From the NCBI GenBank assembly GCA_023255875.1, contig JAGDVY010000018.1:36576-100575 (forward strand): a stretch of 64,000 nt of DNA, in the 5' to 3' direction. The notes below the pieces were generated by a model. It was not told where the DNA came from, searched no databases, and saw only the letters and a program-made list of their open reading frames with translations. Every line of letters begins with the position of its first letter. Positions within the stretch are counted from its first letter, which is position 1. Below are positions 21,749 to 30,889 of this stretch, piece by piece. Both the position numbers and the translations under genes were made by a program. The stretch is from Hydrogenobacter sp. (GTDB taxonomy: Bacteria > Aquificota > Aquificia > Aquificales > Aquificaceae).

Positions 21749-22114
21749 TCACACCACCTCCGGAGCTAAGGAAGCTATCTTGGTAAAACCTCTGTTTCTC
21801 ACCTCTCTGGCTATGGGACCAAGGATACGGGTTCCTAAGGGCTCACCATACTGGTTTAGCAAAACTACTGCGTTATCATCAAACTTTATGTAGCTCCCAT
21901 CAGGACGCCTTACTTCTTTCTTTGTCCTCACTACCACCGCCCTATAAATCTTTCCCTTTTTAGCGGGGCTGTTGGGTGCAGCATCCTTTACAGTTACGGT
22001 AACCACGTCACCCAATGTTGCATACTTTCTTGGTGCGTATGGTATACCTATTATTTGGACCTTTCTAGCTCCTGAATTGTCAGCCACATTTGCATAAGTC
22101 TGTCTCTGTATCAT
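21749..22114 (-). CDS. rplN: 50S ribosomal protein L14
   Basis: [24 protein letters not shown]...[21 protein letters not shown]. Confidence 0.97.
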   Translation of the reverse strand: MIQRQTYANVADNSGARKVQIIGIPYAPRKYATLGDVVTVTVKDAAPNSPAKKGKIYRAVVVRTKKEVRRPDGSYIKFDDNAVVLLNQYGEPLGTRILGPIAREVRNRGFTKIASLAPEVV

Positions 22115-22214
22115 GGCATATCACCTCAACAAGATAGGTAATTATACAGAAATTTTTTATGAATTGCAAGCTACTAGACATACCTTGGTATTCTGTGCTA
22201 AACTACTTTATAAG

Positions 22215-22955
22215 ATGAAGCTCATCAGCGCTAATTGGAAGATGAATATGACACCTACACAGACAAGAGATTATATTACCAAATTTTTACCACTGGTAAA
22301 AGATGTGAAGGATAGGGAGATACTCCTGTGCGTGCCCTACACGTCTTTGTGCGTTGCCTATGATCTGCTAAAGGATACTCACATAAAGCTTGGAGCACAG
22401 AATGTCTATTATGAACCAAAAGGAGCTTTCACAGGTGAGATCTCGGTAGCTATGCTCAAAGATCTGGGAGTTTCCTACGTGATAGTTGGTCATTCAGAGA
22501 GACGCTGGATCTTTGGTGAAAGGGATGAAACTATAAACAGAAAGCTTTTGGCATGTCTTGATGGTGGTCTAAGACCCATACTCTGTGTAGGTGAAAGGTT
22601 AGAAGAAAGAGAGGCAGGGCTTACTTTTAAGGTGGTTGAAACACAGATAAGGCTCGCACTGTCTTCCTTGGAGGATCATACAGATATGATAGACATAGCT
22701 TATGAACCCGTTTGGGCTATAGGAAGCGGAAATCCAGCAACCCCAGAAGATGCACAGATAGTTCACAAGTTTATAAAGGATCTTCTCAAAAGCATTAATA
22801 AGAACTATCAAGGCAAAACCCGAGTCCTCTATGGAGGGAGTGTAAATCCCCAAAATGCAGGAGAGTTTATGAAGATGCCTGATATAGATGGACTTTTGGT
22901 AGGGACCGCAAGTTTAGACCCTGAAGCCTTTGCTAAGATAGTAAATTCCTTTTAG
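22215..22955 (+). CDS. tpiA: Triosephosphate isomerase
   Basis: MKLISANWKMNMTP; VIVGHSERRWIFGE; IAYEPVWAIGSG; LYGGSVNP; start at ATG 22215 (upstream ORF extension is not TIM-like). Confidence 0.96.
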   Translation: MKLISANWKMNMTPTQTRDYITKFLPLVKDVKDREILLCVPYTSLCVAYDLLKDTHIKLGAQNVYYEPKGAFTGEISVAMLKDLGVSYVIVGHSERRWIFGERDETINRKLLACLDGGLRPILCVGERLEEREAGLTFKVVETQIRLALSSLEDHTDMIDIAYEPVWAIGSGNPATPEDAQIVHKFIKDLLKSINKNYQGKTRVLYGGSVNPQNAGEFMKMPDIDGLLVGTASLDPEAFAKIVNSF

Positions 22956-23972
22956 AGAGAGTATAACAAGAAGCACAAAAGGCAAAAGTCCATAAAAAGG
23001 ACTAACTGGCATACTCTCAGATAGCTTTTTAACAAGAATAAAACTTATCCAATACAAAGAGAATGCAGGCAGGAAGCTTAAAAAGCCTACAAACACACTT
23101 CTGCGTTTGAGTGCATAAGACAAAACGGTAATACTTATGGGAATAGGGGATAGCGAAGATATAAACCTCCTTATAACTTCAGACATGTAAAGGTTGTAGT
23201 TTAAGCCTACACTTTTGCCTAAGGAGTAAAGAGTCAGGAGTTGATGCAGGTGCAGGTACTCTATCTTCTCGCCTATAGGCTTGGCATTTTTTATATCAAA
23301 GAGTTTTATAGTTAATTCTTGGACAGATCTGTTACCTTCTTTGAAATCCCAAAGATGTGCAGAAGACAAAAATACCGTATCACCTACCCAAAGTCCTTTG
23401 TTTGCCTGTATTAATTCCAAAATTTTATTATCTTCAATTTTTACATAAAAAACACCTACTACGCTACCATCTTTTATATTTACAAACTTAAAGTTTATGT
23501 ATGCCTTTTTACCATTGTCTTCTTTGGAAAACCACGCATCTTTTAAGATAAGGTCTTCAACTTCTTGTCTCTTTTTAAATTCCTTTTCTATTTTATAGAG
23601 ATTTTTATTTCTCTCTGCATACACACCAAAACTCAGAAATAGGTTTATAAAGCTGACAACAATTAGAAAAATTACAACACTTGAGAAGAACTTCAAAGGT
23701 GATATGCCAAAACTTTGGACTATCAGGTCTATTTTTTTGGAAAATATATAATTGAGAAGTATCATCATAGTAATCACACTGCTAAGAGGGAGAAGGTAAA
23801 AGAAAGCTATAGGAATTAGGTTTACCAAATATGACCACGCTACATTAATACTTTTTTCCTTAAACAAAAAAAGCAATTCCATCATAGCGTAAGAGGAGAC
23901 TATACTCAAAAGCACCGCATTCACAACAAGAAAGAGTTTTGCGTAAAAGGAAAGCACATATTTGCCAAGCAT
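22914..23972 (-). CDS. LptF/LptG-family permease (YjgP/YjgQ)
   Basis: TM topology and YLVNLIPIAFFYLLPLSSVITMMILLNYIFSKKIDLIVQSFGISPLKFF, LptFG-like; start placed at ATG 23972 (ORF extends to 24023 inside gcvT). Confidence 0.82.
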   Translation of the reverse strand: MLGKYVLSFYAKLFLVVNAVLLSIVSSYAMMELLFLFKEKSINVAWSYLVNLIPIAFFYLLPLSSVITMMILLNYIFSKKIDLIVQSFGISPLKFFSSVVIFLIVVSFINLFLSFGVYAERNKNLYKIEKEFKKRQEVEDLILKDAWFSKEDNGKKAYINFKFVNIKDGSVVGVFYVKIEDNKILELIQANKGLWVGDTVFLSSAHLWDFKEGNRSVQELTIKLFDIKNAKPIGEKIEYLHLHQLLTLYSLGKSVGLNYNLYMSEVIRRFISSLSPIPISITVLSYALKRRSVFVGFLSFLPAFSLYWISFILVKKLSESMPVSPFYGLLPFVLLVILSLKGIYYLSKGFRV

Positions 23973-23996
23973 AGGAAAACATTTTACAATGTTTGT

Positions 23997-25016
23997 ATGA
24001 GAACACCCCTTTATAGCATTCACAGAGATCTAAATGCTAAGATATCTGAATTTGCGGGATGGGAAATGCCCATTTTTTACTCTTCAATAAAAGAAGAGGT
24101 TTTGGCTGTAAGAAGTGCCTGTGGCGTTTTTGATGTTTCCCATATGGGAAGAATCCTTGTAAAAGGTCCTTCTGCAAAAGATACCCTTGAGTATCTTACC
24201 ACCAACTTAGTAAGTAAGCTACGTCCTGGAAAGGTTCAGTACAGCATGCTTGTTAACCAAAGAGGCACAGTTATTGATGACATAACTGTGTATATGCTAG
24301 ATGAAGAAAACTTTATGCTATGTGTCAATGCGATAAACAAGCAAAAGGTTATAGATTGGATATCAAAGCACCATCCTGTGGAAGACCTTTCGGAAAGCAC
24401 AGTACAAATAGCCCTTCAGGGAAGAGAAAGTTCTAAACTGTTGTCGGAGTTTTTTCCCGTTGAAGACATAAAGTATTACCACTTTAAAGTTTTTGACAAC
24501 ATTATAATTTCAAGAACTGGCTATACAGGTGAAGATGGCTTTGAGATATACGCAGGTTTGAAGGAAGGTGTGGAACTTTTCAAAAAGCTTCTTGAACGTG
24601 CCAAACCGTGCGGTCTTGGTGCTCGGGATGTTCTGAGGATTGAGGCAGGTTTTCCTCTTTATGGACATGAGATATCCGAAGAGATCAACCCCTTTGAGGC
24701 AAATCTTGACAGGTTTGTGTGTATGGAGAAGGAGTTTATAGGTAAGAAGGCTTTGATGGAGACACAAGTAAATAGAAAGCTTTTTGGTCTTGAGCTTTTG
24801 GAAAAGGGTGTACCAAGGGAAGGCTACAAAATTTATGTGGAGGACAAAACTGTAGGTGTGGTAAGCAGTGGCACTTACTCACCAACCCTTGACAGAGGTA
24901 TTGCTCTTTGCTTTGTAGACCCTAAGTTTAGAAAAGAGGGGCTTGAGGTATACCTTGATATAAGGGGAAAAAGGTATAAAGCCCGATTGAGAAGTTATCC
25001 TTTTGTGCGTAAGTAG
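23997..25016 (+). CDS. gcvT: Glycine cleavage system T protein (aminomethyltransferase)
   Basis: EEVLAVRSACGVFDVSHMGRILVKGP; TGYTGEDGFEIY; GLGARDVLRIEAGFPLYGHEI. Confidence 0.95.
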   Translation: MRTPLYSIHRDLNAKISEFAGWEMPIFYSSIKEEVLAVRSACGVFDVSHMGRILVKGPSAKDTLEYLTTNLVSKLRPGKVQYSMLVNQRGTVIDDITVYMLDEENFMLCVNAINKQKVIDWISKHHPVEDLSESTVQIALQGRESSKLLSEFFPVEDIKYYHFKVFDNIIISRTGYTGEDGFEIYAGLKEGVELFKKLLERAKPCGLGARDVLRIEAGFPLYGHEISEEINPFEANLDRFVCMEKEFIGKKALMETQVNRKLFGLELLEKGVPREGYKIYVEDKTVGVVSSGTYSPTLDRGIALCFVDPKFRKEGLEVYLDIRGKRYKARLRSYPFVRK

Positions 25017-25060
25017 ATTATAATTTTACCCTTAAAACTCTTCTCCAGGAGGTTTCTAAG

Positions 25061-26263
25061 GTGGCACAAATAGTGGTCACACCTATGACCTTTGAAGCTG
25101 TCTATGAGCAGTCCGCGGAGATAGTAGAAAGGAAAGGTATAGGACACCCTGATACCATATGTGATAACTTAGCAGAGAATCTTTCAAGAGAGCTATGTAA
25201 GTGGTATCTTAAAGAGTTGGGAGCGGTAATGCACCATAATGTGGATAAAGCCTTACTTGTTGGAGGTGTGGCAAACGCATATTTTGGAGGAGGAGAAGTT
25301 ATAGAGCCTATAGAAATACATTTGGTAGGTAGAGCTATACTGGACAAGGATAGTAAGAGGTTAGATGTGCAGGAACTGGTTCAACACACAGTCAAAGAGT
25401 GGTTCAAAAAGCACATAAGAAATATAGATGTGGAAAAGCACATAAAGGTCTATGCCAAGATAAAACCTGGTTCTAAGGACCTTGTGGAGCTCTTTGAGAG
25501 GTTTCAGAAGAAGGGAGAGATACCTTTAGCGAACGATACTTCCTTTGGTGTAGGATTTGCACCCTTTGATCAGCTTGAAAGGGCTGTGTACGAAGCGGAA
25601 AGGTTTTTAAACTCGGAAGCTCTAAAGAGGGAACATCCAGAAATTGGAGAGGACATAAAGGTCATGGGTGTTAGGATAGAGGACAAGATAAGGCTGACGG
25701 TAGCTTTGGCGTTTGTAAGCAAATACATAAAGGACCTGGAGGAATACTTTTACAAAAAGGAGCTAATAAGGGAGAAGTTAAAAACTTACCTGGAGGGGCT
25801 TTTGGGAAGGGAGGTGGATGTAAATATAAACACCGCAGATAGTAAAGAAAACTCTTCTGTGTATATAACAGTCACTGGGACATCCGCAGAGCAGGGAGAT
25901 GATGGACAGGTGGGTAGAGGCAACAGGGTAAATGGTCTTATAACACCCTACAGACCCATGAGCTTAGAAGCTGCAGCTGGGAAAAATCCCATATCCCACA
26001 TAGGTAAGATATACAACACAGTGGCAAACATCATATGCCAAAGAGTGGTCCAAGAAGTGGAGGGCATAGAGGAGGCTTATTGCTATATAGTCTCTCAAAT
26101 AGGAAAACCCATAAACCAACCTCAGGTGCTTGATGTGAAGGTAAGGACCAAGAGGGACATAGCGGGCATAAGGGAGGAAGTAAAAAGAATAGCCAAGGAA
26201 GAGCTTGAAAGGATGCCAGAAGTCTGGAAGGGCTTTCTTGAAGGGAGGTACTCGGTAGCTTAA
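25061..26263 (+). CDS. S-adenosylmethionine synthetase, archaeal-type family
   Basis: [87 protein letters not shown] start with SD AGGAGG. Confidence 0.94.
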   Translation: MAQIVVTPMTFEAVYEQSAEIVERKGIGHPDTICDNLAENLSRELCKWYLKELGAVMHHNVDKALLVGGVANAYFGGGEVIEPIEIHLVGRAILDKDSKRLDVQELVQHTVKEWFKKHIRNIDVEKHIKVYAKIKPGSKDLVELFERFQKKGEIPLANDTSFGVGFAPFDQLERAVYEAERFLNSEALKREHPEIGEDIKVMGVRIEDKIRLTVALAFVSKYIKDLEEYFYKKELIREKLKTYLEGLLGREVDVNINTADSKENSSVYITVTGTSAEQGDDGQVGRGNRVNGLITPYRPMSLEAAAGKNPISHIGKIYNTVANIICQRVVQEVEGIEEAYCYIVSQIGKPINQPQVLDVKVRTKRDIAGIREEVKRIAKEELERMPEVWKGFLEGRYSVA

Positions 26264-26273
26264 AGGGGCTGGT

Positions 26274-27083
26274 ATGTTTCCTGTACTCATTGAGCTTTTT
26301 GGTATAAAAATTTACACTTACGGAGTGCTTGTTGCCATAGGTGCTCTTATCGCTTACTTTCTGAGTCTAAGGTTTGCAAAAAAAGAGGGACTAAACACAT
26401 CTCACGTAGAAAACACTCTACTTATGGCTCTGTTTTTTGGAATAGTCGGAGGAAGGTTAGCTTACGTGATAGAGCATCCTGATCAAGTGCATAGCCTACT
26501 GGATGTGTTTGCCATATGGAACGGTGGTATGGACTTTTTTGGTGGTCTCTTTGGTGGTATCTTGGGAGCTATAGTGGGAATAGTCATATACAAACTACCC
26601 CTTTGGAAGGCAGGTGATATAGCTGTTCTGTCCTTAACTATAGCTCATGCTGTTGGAAGGCTTGGATGCACTTCCGCAGGATGCTGTTATGGAAAGCCTT
26701 TTCCCGCTTACGGTGCAAACACACCCGGCATACACTTTACTGACAAGTTTCCCTTCTTTTATATGGTCTTTCCAGAAGGTGCGGTAGCTCCACCTTATAC
26801 ACCACTTTACCCTACTCAACTTATGGAATTTTTCGGTTTGATCCTGATTTTTTTTATCCTGATGGTAGCTTACAGAAAGAAACCCTTTGATGGATTTGTT
26901 TTCTCTCTTTATATGATGCTTTACGGTCTTTTGAGGTTCTTCCTTGAGTTTTACAGAGGTGTGACGCCACCCATACCGGGGATAGGTTTAACTTGGAATC
27001 AGCTCGTTTCCATTGGTATGATAGTCATATCACCTTTGCTTATGTTGGCTTTGAGGACAAACAAAAAAGTTCAGTCTGCGTGA
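26274..27083 (+). CDS. lgt: Prolipoprotein diacylglyceryl transferase
   Basis: [42 protein letters not shown]. Confidence 0.95.
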   Translation: MFPVLIELFGIKIYTYGVLVAIGALIAYFLSLRFAKKEGLNTSHVENTLLMALFFGIVGGRLAYVIEHPDQVHSLLDVFAIWNGGMDFFGGLFGGILGAIVGIVIYKLPLWKAGDIAVLSLTIAHAVGRLGCTSAGCCYGKPFPAYGANTPGIHFTDKFPFFYMVFPEGAVAPPYTPLYPTQLMEFFGLILIFFILMVAYRKKPFDGFVFSLYMMLYGLLRFFLEFYRGVTPPIPGIGLTWNQLVSIGMIVISPLLMLALRTNKKVQSA

Positions 27084-28492
27084 GCCTTCAAAAGTTCCAC
27101 TAGGATTTTATTAACTAACTGGGGATTTGCCTTACCTTTAGTTGCCTTCATCACCTGACCCACAAAAAAGCCCAAGAGCTTTTCTTCTCCTTTGATGTAC
27201 CTTTCTACTTCAGAGGGATGTTTTTGCAGAACGTCTTGCACTATTCTTCTTATATCCTCTTCGTTACTTATCTGTTTCAATCCTCTCTCTTCTATAATAA
27301 TTTCTGGATCTTTTCCTGTCTCTACCATGGTCTTGAGTACCTCTTTGGCAAGTTTGGAAGAGAGTGTTCCATCCTTTATAAACTTGACAAGCTTAGCAAG
27401 CTGTGTGGGACTAACAGGAGACTCTTCTATGTCCTTTTGCATATCGTTGAGAAGTCCCAAAAGGTCGTTTAGTAGCCAATTGGCAAGAAGTTTGGGTTCT
27501 GGAAACACTTTTACCGCAGATTCAAAGAAATCACCCACCGCCTTCATATCCGTCATAACTTTAGCCTCGTAAGGAGTAAGCCCGTATTCCTTGACAAACC
27601 TTTCTCTTCTTTGGTGGGGAAGTTCTGGCATATTGTTTTTTATCTCATCTATCCACTCTTGGGGGATTACCAAGGGTAGAAGATCAGGTTCTGGAAAGTA
27701 CCTGTAGTCTTCTGCCTCTTCCTTTGTCCTCATGGGGTGAGTTAGACCTGTTGCTGGGTCAAAAGTTCTTGTTTCTTGCACCACCTGACCGCCAGAAGAC
27801 AGTATTTTTATCTGTCTTTCTATCTCGCTCTCTATGGCTTTTTGGACAAACTTAAAGGAATTGACGTTCTTTATCTCTACACGAGTTCCCAGCTCTTTAG
27901 AGCCTTTGGGTCTTACAGAAACATTTATATCGCACCTTAGCTGTCCCTTTTCCATGTCTGCCTTGGAAACACCCGTGTATCTCATTATGTTTCTTAGTTC
28001 TTCCAAAAAGAGTCTTGCAAGCTCTGGGGAGTCTATGTCAGGTTCTGTAACTATCTCCATAAGGGGAGTGCCCGCTCTGTTTAGATCCACGTAAGTCTTG
28101 CCACCTTCGTGCATGTTCTTACCTGCGTCCTCCTCTATATGAAGCCTCCTTATTCTTATCCTTTTGCCTTCTATCTCAAGCCAGCCATTCACAGCAAGAG
28201 GCTCTTCGTACTGGGATATTTGGTATCCCTTAGGAAGGTCTGGGTAAAAGTAGTTCTTCCTTGCAAAAACGGATCTGTGCTTTATTTCACAGTTCAAGGC
28301 AAGACCTGCTCTTATGGCATACTCTACCGCTTTCTTATTAACAACGGGCAAACTTCCCGGAAGACCCAAGCACACGGGACACACTTTAGTGTTAGGCTCC
28401 GCTCCAAATTCCACAGGACAGGAACAGAACATCTTAGTTTTTGTGTCCATCTGCACGTGTATCTCAAGACCTATTACTGGCTCAAACTCCAT
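27071..28492 (-). CDS. gatB: Aspartyl/glutamyl-tRNA(Asn/Gln) amidotransferase subunit B
   Basis: [63 protein letters not shown]. Confidence 0.97.
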   Translation of the reverse strand: MEFEPVIGLEIHVQMDTKTKMFCSCPVEFGAEPNTKVCPVCLGLPGSLPVVNKKAVEYAIRAGLALNCEIKHRSVFARKNYFYPDLPKGYQISQYEEPLAVNGWLEIEGKRIRIRRLHIEEDAGKNMHEGGKTYVDLNRAGTPLMEIVTEPDIDSPELARLFLEELRNIMRYTGVSKADMEKGQLRCDINVSVRPKGSKELGTRVEIKNVNSFKFVQKAIESEIERQIKILSSGGQVVQETRTFDPATGLTHPMRTKEEAEDYRYFPEPDLLPLVIPQEWIDEIKNNMPELPHQRRERFVKEYGLTPYEAKVMTDMKAVGDFFESAVKVFPEPKLLANWLLNDLLGLLNDMQKDIEESPVSPTQLAKLVKFIKDGTLSSKLAKEVLKTMVETGKDPEIIIEERGLKQISNEEDIRRIVQDVLQKHPSEVERYIKGEEKLLGFFVGQVMKATKGKANPQLVNKILVELLKAHAD

Positions 28493-28527
28493 ACTACCTA
28501 TTCTAACACAGGCTTATAATTTACCTT

Positions 28528-28976
28528 ATGAGGAAATTAGCGTTATTTTTCGCGTTGGTAAGTCTGATAGCTTTCTTCTACCAGAAAAAGCACGAGTTTT
28601 ATGGTTTTGTTTATGATCAGGCTACACTCACTGCCCAGATGTGTGTCCTACCGCTCTTAACACCCTTGCTAGTATGATGAATATGAGCGTTGATCCAGAG
28701 AGGGACACACCAAGCGTGCTTAAAAACTATGTTCCTTTCTTCTATCCCACCTTTGTGGGTCTTACAGGCAGTCCTCAGGACATAGAAAAGGTAGCCAAAG
28801 AGTACAAGGTTTATTACAAAAAGGTAAAGGGAAAGTCATCTGCAGGATACTTGGTAGATCACACCGCCACCATATACGTCATCACGCCTGATATGAAGAT
28901 AAAGCTCCTCTATACGCCTGCCAAACAGGACCCAGAAAAGATGGCAAAGGATATAGAATATCTCTTGAAGACTTGA
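28528..28976 (+). pseudogene. SCO1/SenC/PrrC-family protein remnant, frame-disrupted with apparent internal deletions
   Basis: Frame A from ATG 28528: MRKLALFFALVSLIAFFYQKKHEFYGFVYD; then a different frame carries SGYTHCPDVCPTALNTLASMMN|MSVDPERDTPSVLKNYVPFFYPTFVGLTG...YLVDHTATIYVITPD; TGA at 28614-28616 in the second frame. Confidence 0.82.
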
Positions 28977-29563
28977 TGGAGGAAATCTTCAAAAGAAACG
29001 GTTTTGAACTGTCTTCTGATGAGATAAAGCTTTTTGAGATATACCTGCAAGAACTCAAAAGATGGAACAGAGTTCATAAACTCACATCCATAGAAGACCC
29101 TGAAGAGATAGTCATAAGGCACTTTGTGGATTCTCTTACTCTGAGTTGGTGCTTTTGGCAAAAAGGTATAGAAATTGACGGAAAAAGCGTGTGCGATGTG
29201 GGATCTGGTGCTGGTTTTCCCGGAGTTCCCCTGAAGATATACTACAAGGACAAAATAAAGCTCACCCTTGTGGAATCAATAGCAAAAAAGTGCGCCTTTC
29301 TTGAGTACCTAAAGGTAAAGCTAAATCTTGATTACACCGTAGTGTGCAAAAGGGCAGAGCAAATTCCAGAAAATTCTTTTGATATAGTAGTGTGCAGAGC
29401 TTTGGGTAGATTGGAAGATATAGTTCCTATGCTTTTGAAGTTATCCCGCCAGTTTGTCTTTATAATGAAGGGTAGAGAGCTTCCTAAGGGTTATGATTAC
29501 TGCGAGATAAACACCCACGACATTAAAAAAAACTATATCCTTTTCCTTCCAAAAACCACATAG
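28973..29563 (+). CDS. rsmG: 16S rRNA (guanine527-N7)-methyltransferase
   Basis: WNRVHKLTSIEDPEEIVIRHFVDSL; VCDVGSGAGFPGVPLKI; VVCRALGRLEDIV. Confidence 0.93.
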   Translation: MMEEIFKRNGFELSSDEIKLFEIYLQELKRWNRVHKLTSIEDPEEIVIRHFVDSLTLSWCFWQKGIEIDGKSVCDVGSGAGFPGVPLKIYYKDKIKLTLVESIAKKCAFLEYLKVKLNLDYTVVCKRAEQIPENSFDIVVCRALGRLEDIVPMLLKLSRQFVFIMKGRELPKGYDYCEINTHDIKKNYILFLPKTT

Positions 29564-30273
29564 GCAGTGTGTCCCACCATTTGGTCTTGGGGTCTTAGTC
29601 TTTCGGGATTGGTCTTGTAATGTCTAAGGAGGATCTCAAAAACCTGAATATCCGCAAAGAAATTTTGCATACTGGACAAGAGCTTACTCACTTGGTTTGT
29701 TGTGGGAAGCACAAAGGCGCAGGCTTTGCCATCTTTTAGCACCCTCCATACCTTCTCTATGTACTCCCAAGGTTCTCTTACATCTACAAAACAGGCATCA
29801 AAAAAGTTATCTTCCACAGATGCAGACAGAAAGTTTTCGTTAAAAGCCTTCACATTGGAACACAAGCCAAACCTCTCCCAGTTTTTAAGAGCGTTGTTGT
29901 AAAACTTTGTATCCGCTTCGTAGGTCCAAACCTCACCAGCCAAAAGGGAAAGGACCACAGTCATAACACCGCTTCCAGTTCCAAACTCCAACACTCTGTC
30001 AGTGCTTTTTATGTTTAGCTTAAAGGCTATATAAAAGGCATCTTTGGGATAAACTATTTGTGTCTTTCTCTCAAAGCCCAAAAGTATAATATCCTCAAGG
30101 GTAGGACTAAAGACAAAAAACTCACCTATCTTCTGACCATCACCTTTACCTACTATGTCCTGAAACTGGATAGTGTGCTCCTTTACGTTCAGACTCATGC
30201 CCTTTACTAACTTCCTTAGGTACTTCCTGTCCTCATAAACTATAAGCACATAATCTCCTTCTTTGAAACTCAT
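29533..30273 (-). CDS. trmI: tRNA (adenine-N1)-methyltransferase, TrmI family
   Basis: VYPKDAFYIAFKLNIKSTDRVLEFGTGSGVMTVVLSLLAGEVWTYEAD; FDACFVDVREPWEYIEKVW. Confidence 0.88.
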   Translation of the reverse strand: MSFKEGDYVLIVYEDRKYLRKLVKGMSLNVKEHTIQFQDIVGKGDGQKIGEFFVFSPTLEDIILLGFERKTQIVYPKDAFYIAFKLNIKSTDRVLEFGTGSGVMTVVLSLLAGEVWTYEADTKFYNNALKNWERFGLCSNVKAFNENFLSASVEDNFFDACFVDVREPWEYIEKVWRVLKDGKACAFVLPTTNQVSKLLSSMQNFFADIQVFEILLRHYKTNPERLRPQDQMVGHTAYVVFGRKRI

Positions 30274-30740
30274 CTTAGTTCCAGTATAGCCCTTCCTATA
30301 AGGTAAGATGCTTGAGAGTATTTTAAAGCGTACTCGTAATCTTTAACCCGTGCGTTCTCTTTGGCAACTTGATAAAAAAGCAATTGGTAAGAATAAAGGT
30401 TTGTGTATTTGTCCTTGTACTTCCTTGTAGTGTTGAGCATAAGAAGTGCATTTCTCAGTCTTTTCTGAACAACCACATCAAGGAGTTTTTTATTTTTGGG
30501 AAGTTGAAAGTCATTACCTCTTATCACCTCAAGAGCGGACAAAATTTTGTCTGCAGATCGCTGTAGTTTTTCATTGTTGGAAGAGCACGCTTCTTTTATA
30601 AGCCTATCCGCCTCTATCATAAGCTCCTCGTATATAGCGGACTTTTCAAGTTCTGCGTATCTTTGTGCAAGGGATAAACACTCTTGTGCGTAAGCAAAAA
30701 AGTAGAAAGTCAGCCCCACAAAAAATCCTTTTATATACAT
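30270..30740 (-). CDS. Hypothetical secreted protein
   Basis: Signal-like N-terminus MYIKGFFVGLTFYFFAYAQE; helical; 4-bp overlap with trmI. Confidence 0.65.
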   Translation of the reverse strand: MYIKGFFVGLTFYFFAYAQECLSLAQRYAELEKSAIYEELMIEADRLIKEACSSNNEKLQRSADKILSALEVIRGNDFQLPKNKKLLDVVVQKRLRNALLMLNTTRKYKDKYTNLYSYQLLFYQVAKENARVKDYEYALKYSQASYLIGRAILELR

Positions 30741-30889
30741 TAGACTAAACTCATTAAATTATAATACGCTCAGTGGAAAAACTTAGATCTAAGCTTGCCT
30801 GCCTTCATCAAAACACTTTAAATTTCCGAAAATTAACTTCATTTGGAGGGGGTCCCCTTAATTGGGGTTGAAGATATAATATTTCAAAC

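Noticed and set aside
22113-22214. N-terminal extension of the tpiA ORF
   Set aside because: TIM homology begins at MKLISANWKMN (22215); the extension overlaps the rplN start and is not TIM-like.
23973-24023. N-terminal extension of LptF/G-like ORF to 24023
   Set aside because: Would overlap the gcvT start codon; the extension MNAIKGCSHTNIVKCFP is not membrane-protein-like and MLGKYVLSFYAKLFLV is a better start.
30846-30867. GGGGGTCCCCTTAATTGGGG upstream of dnaE as a CRISPR repeat or terminator
   Set aside because: Single copy, stems of only 4-5 bp, no T-run and no spacer-repeat periodicity; two mutually exclusive short hairpins, not enough to call a feature.
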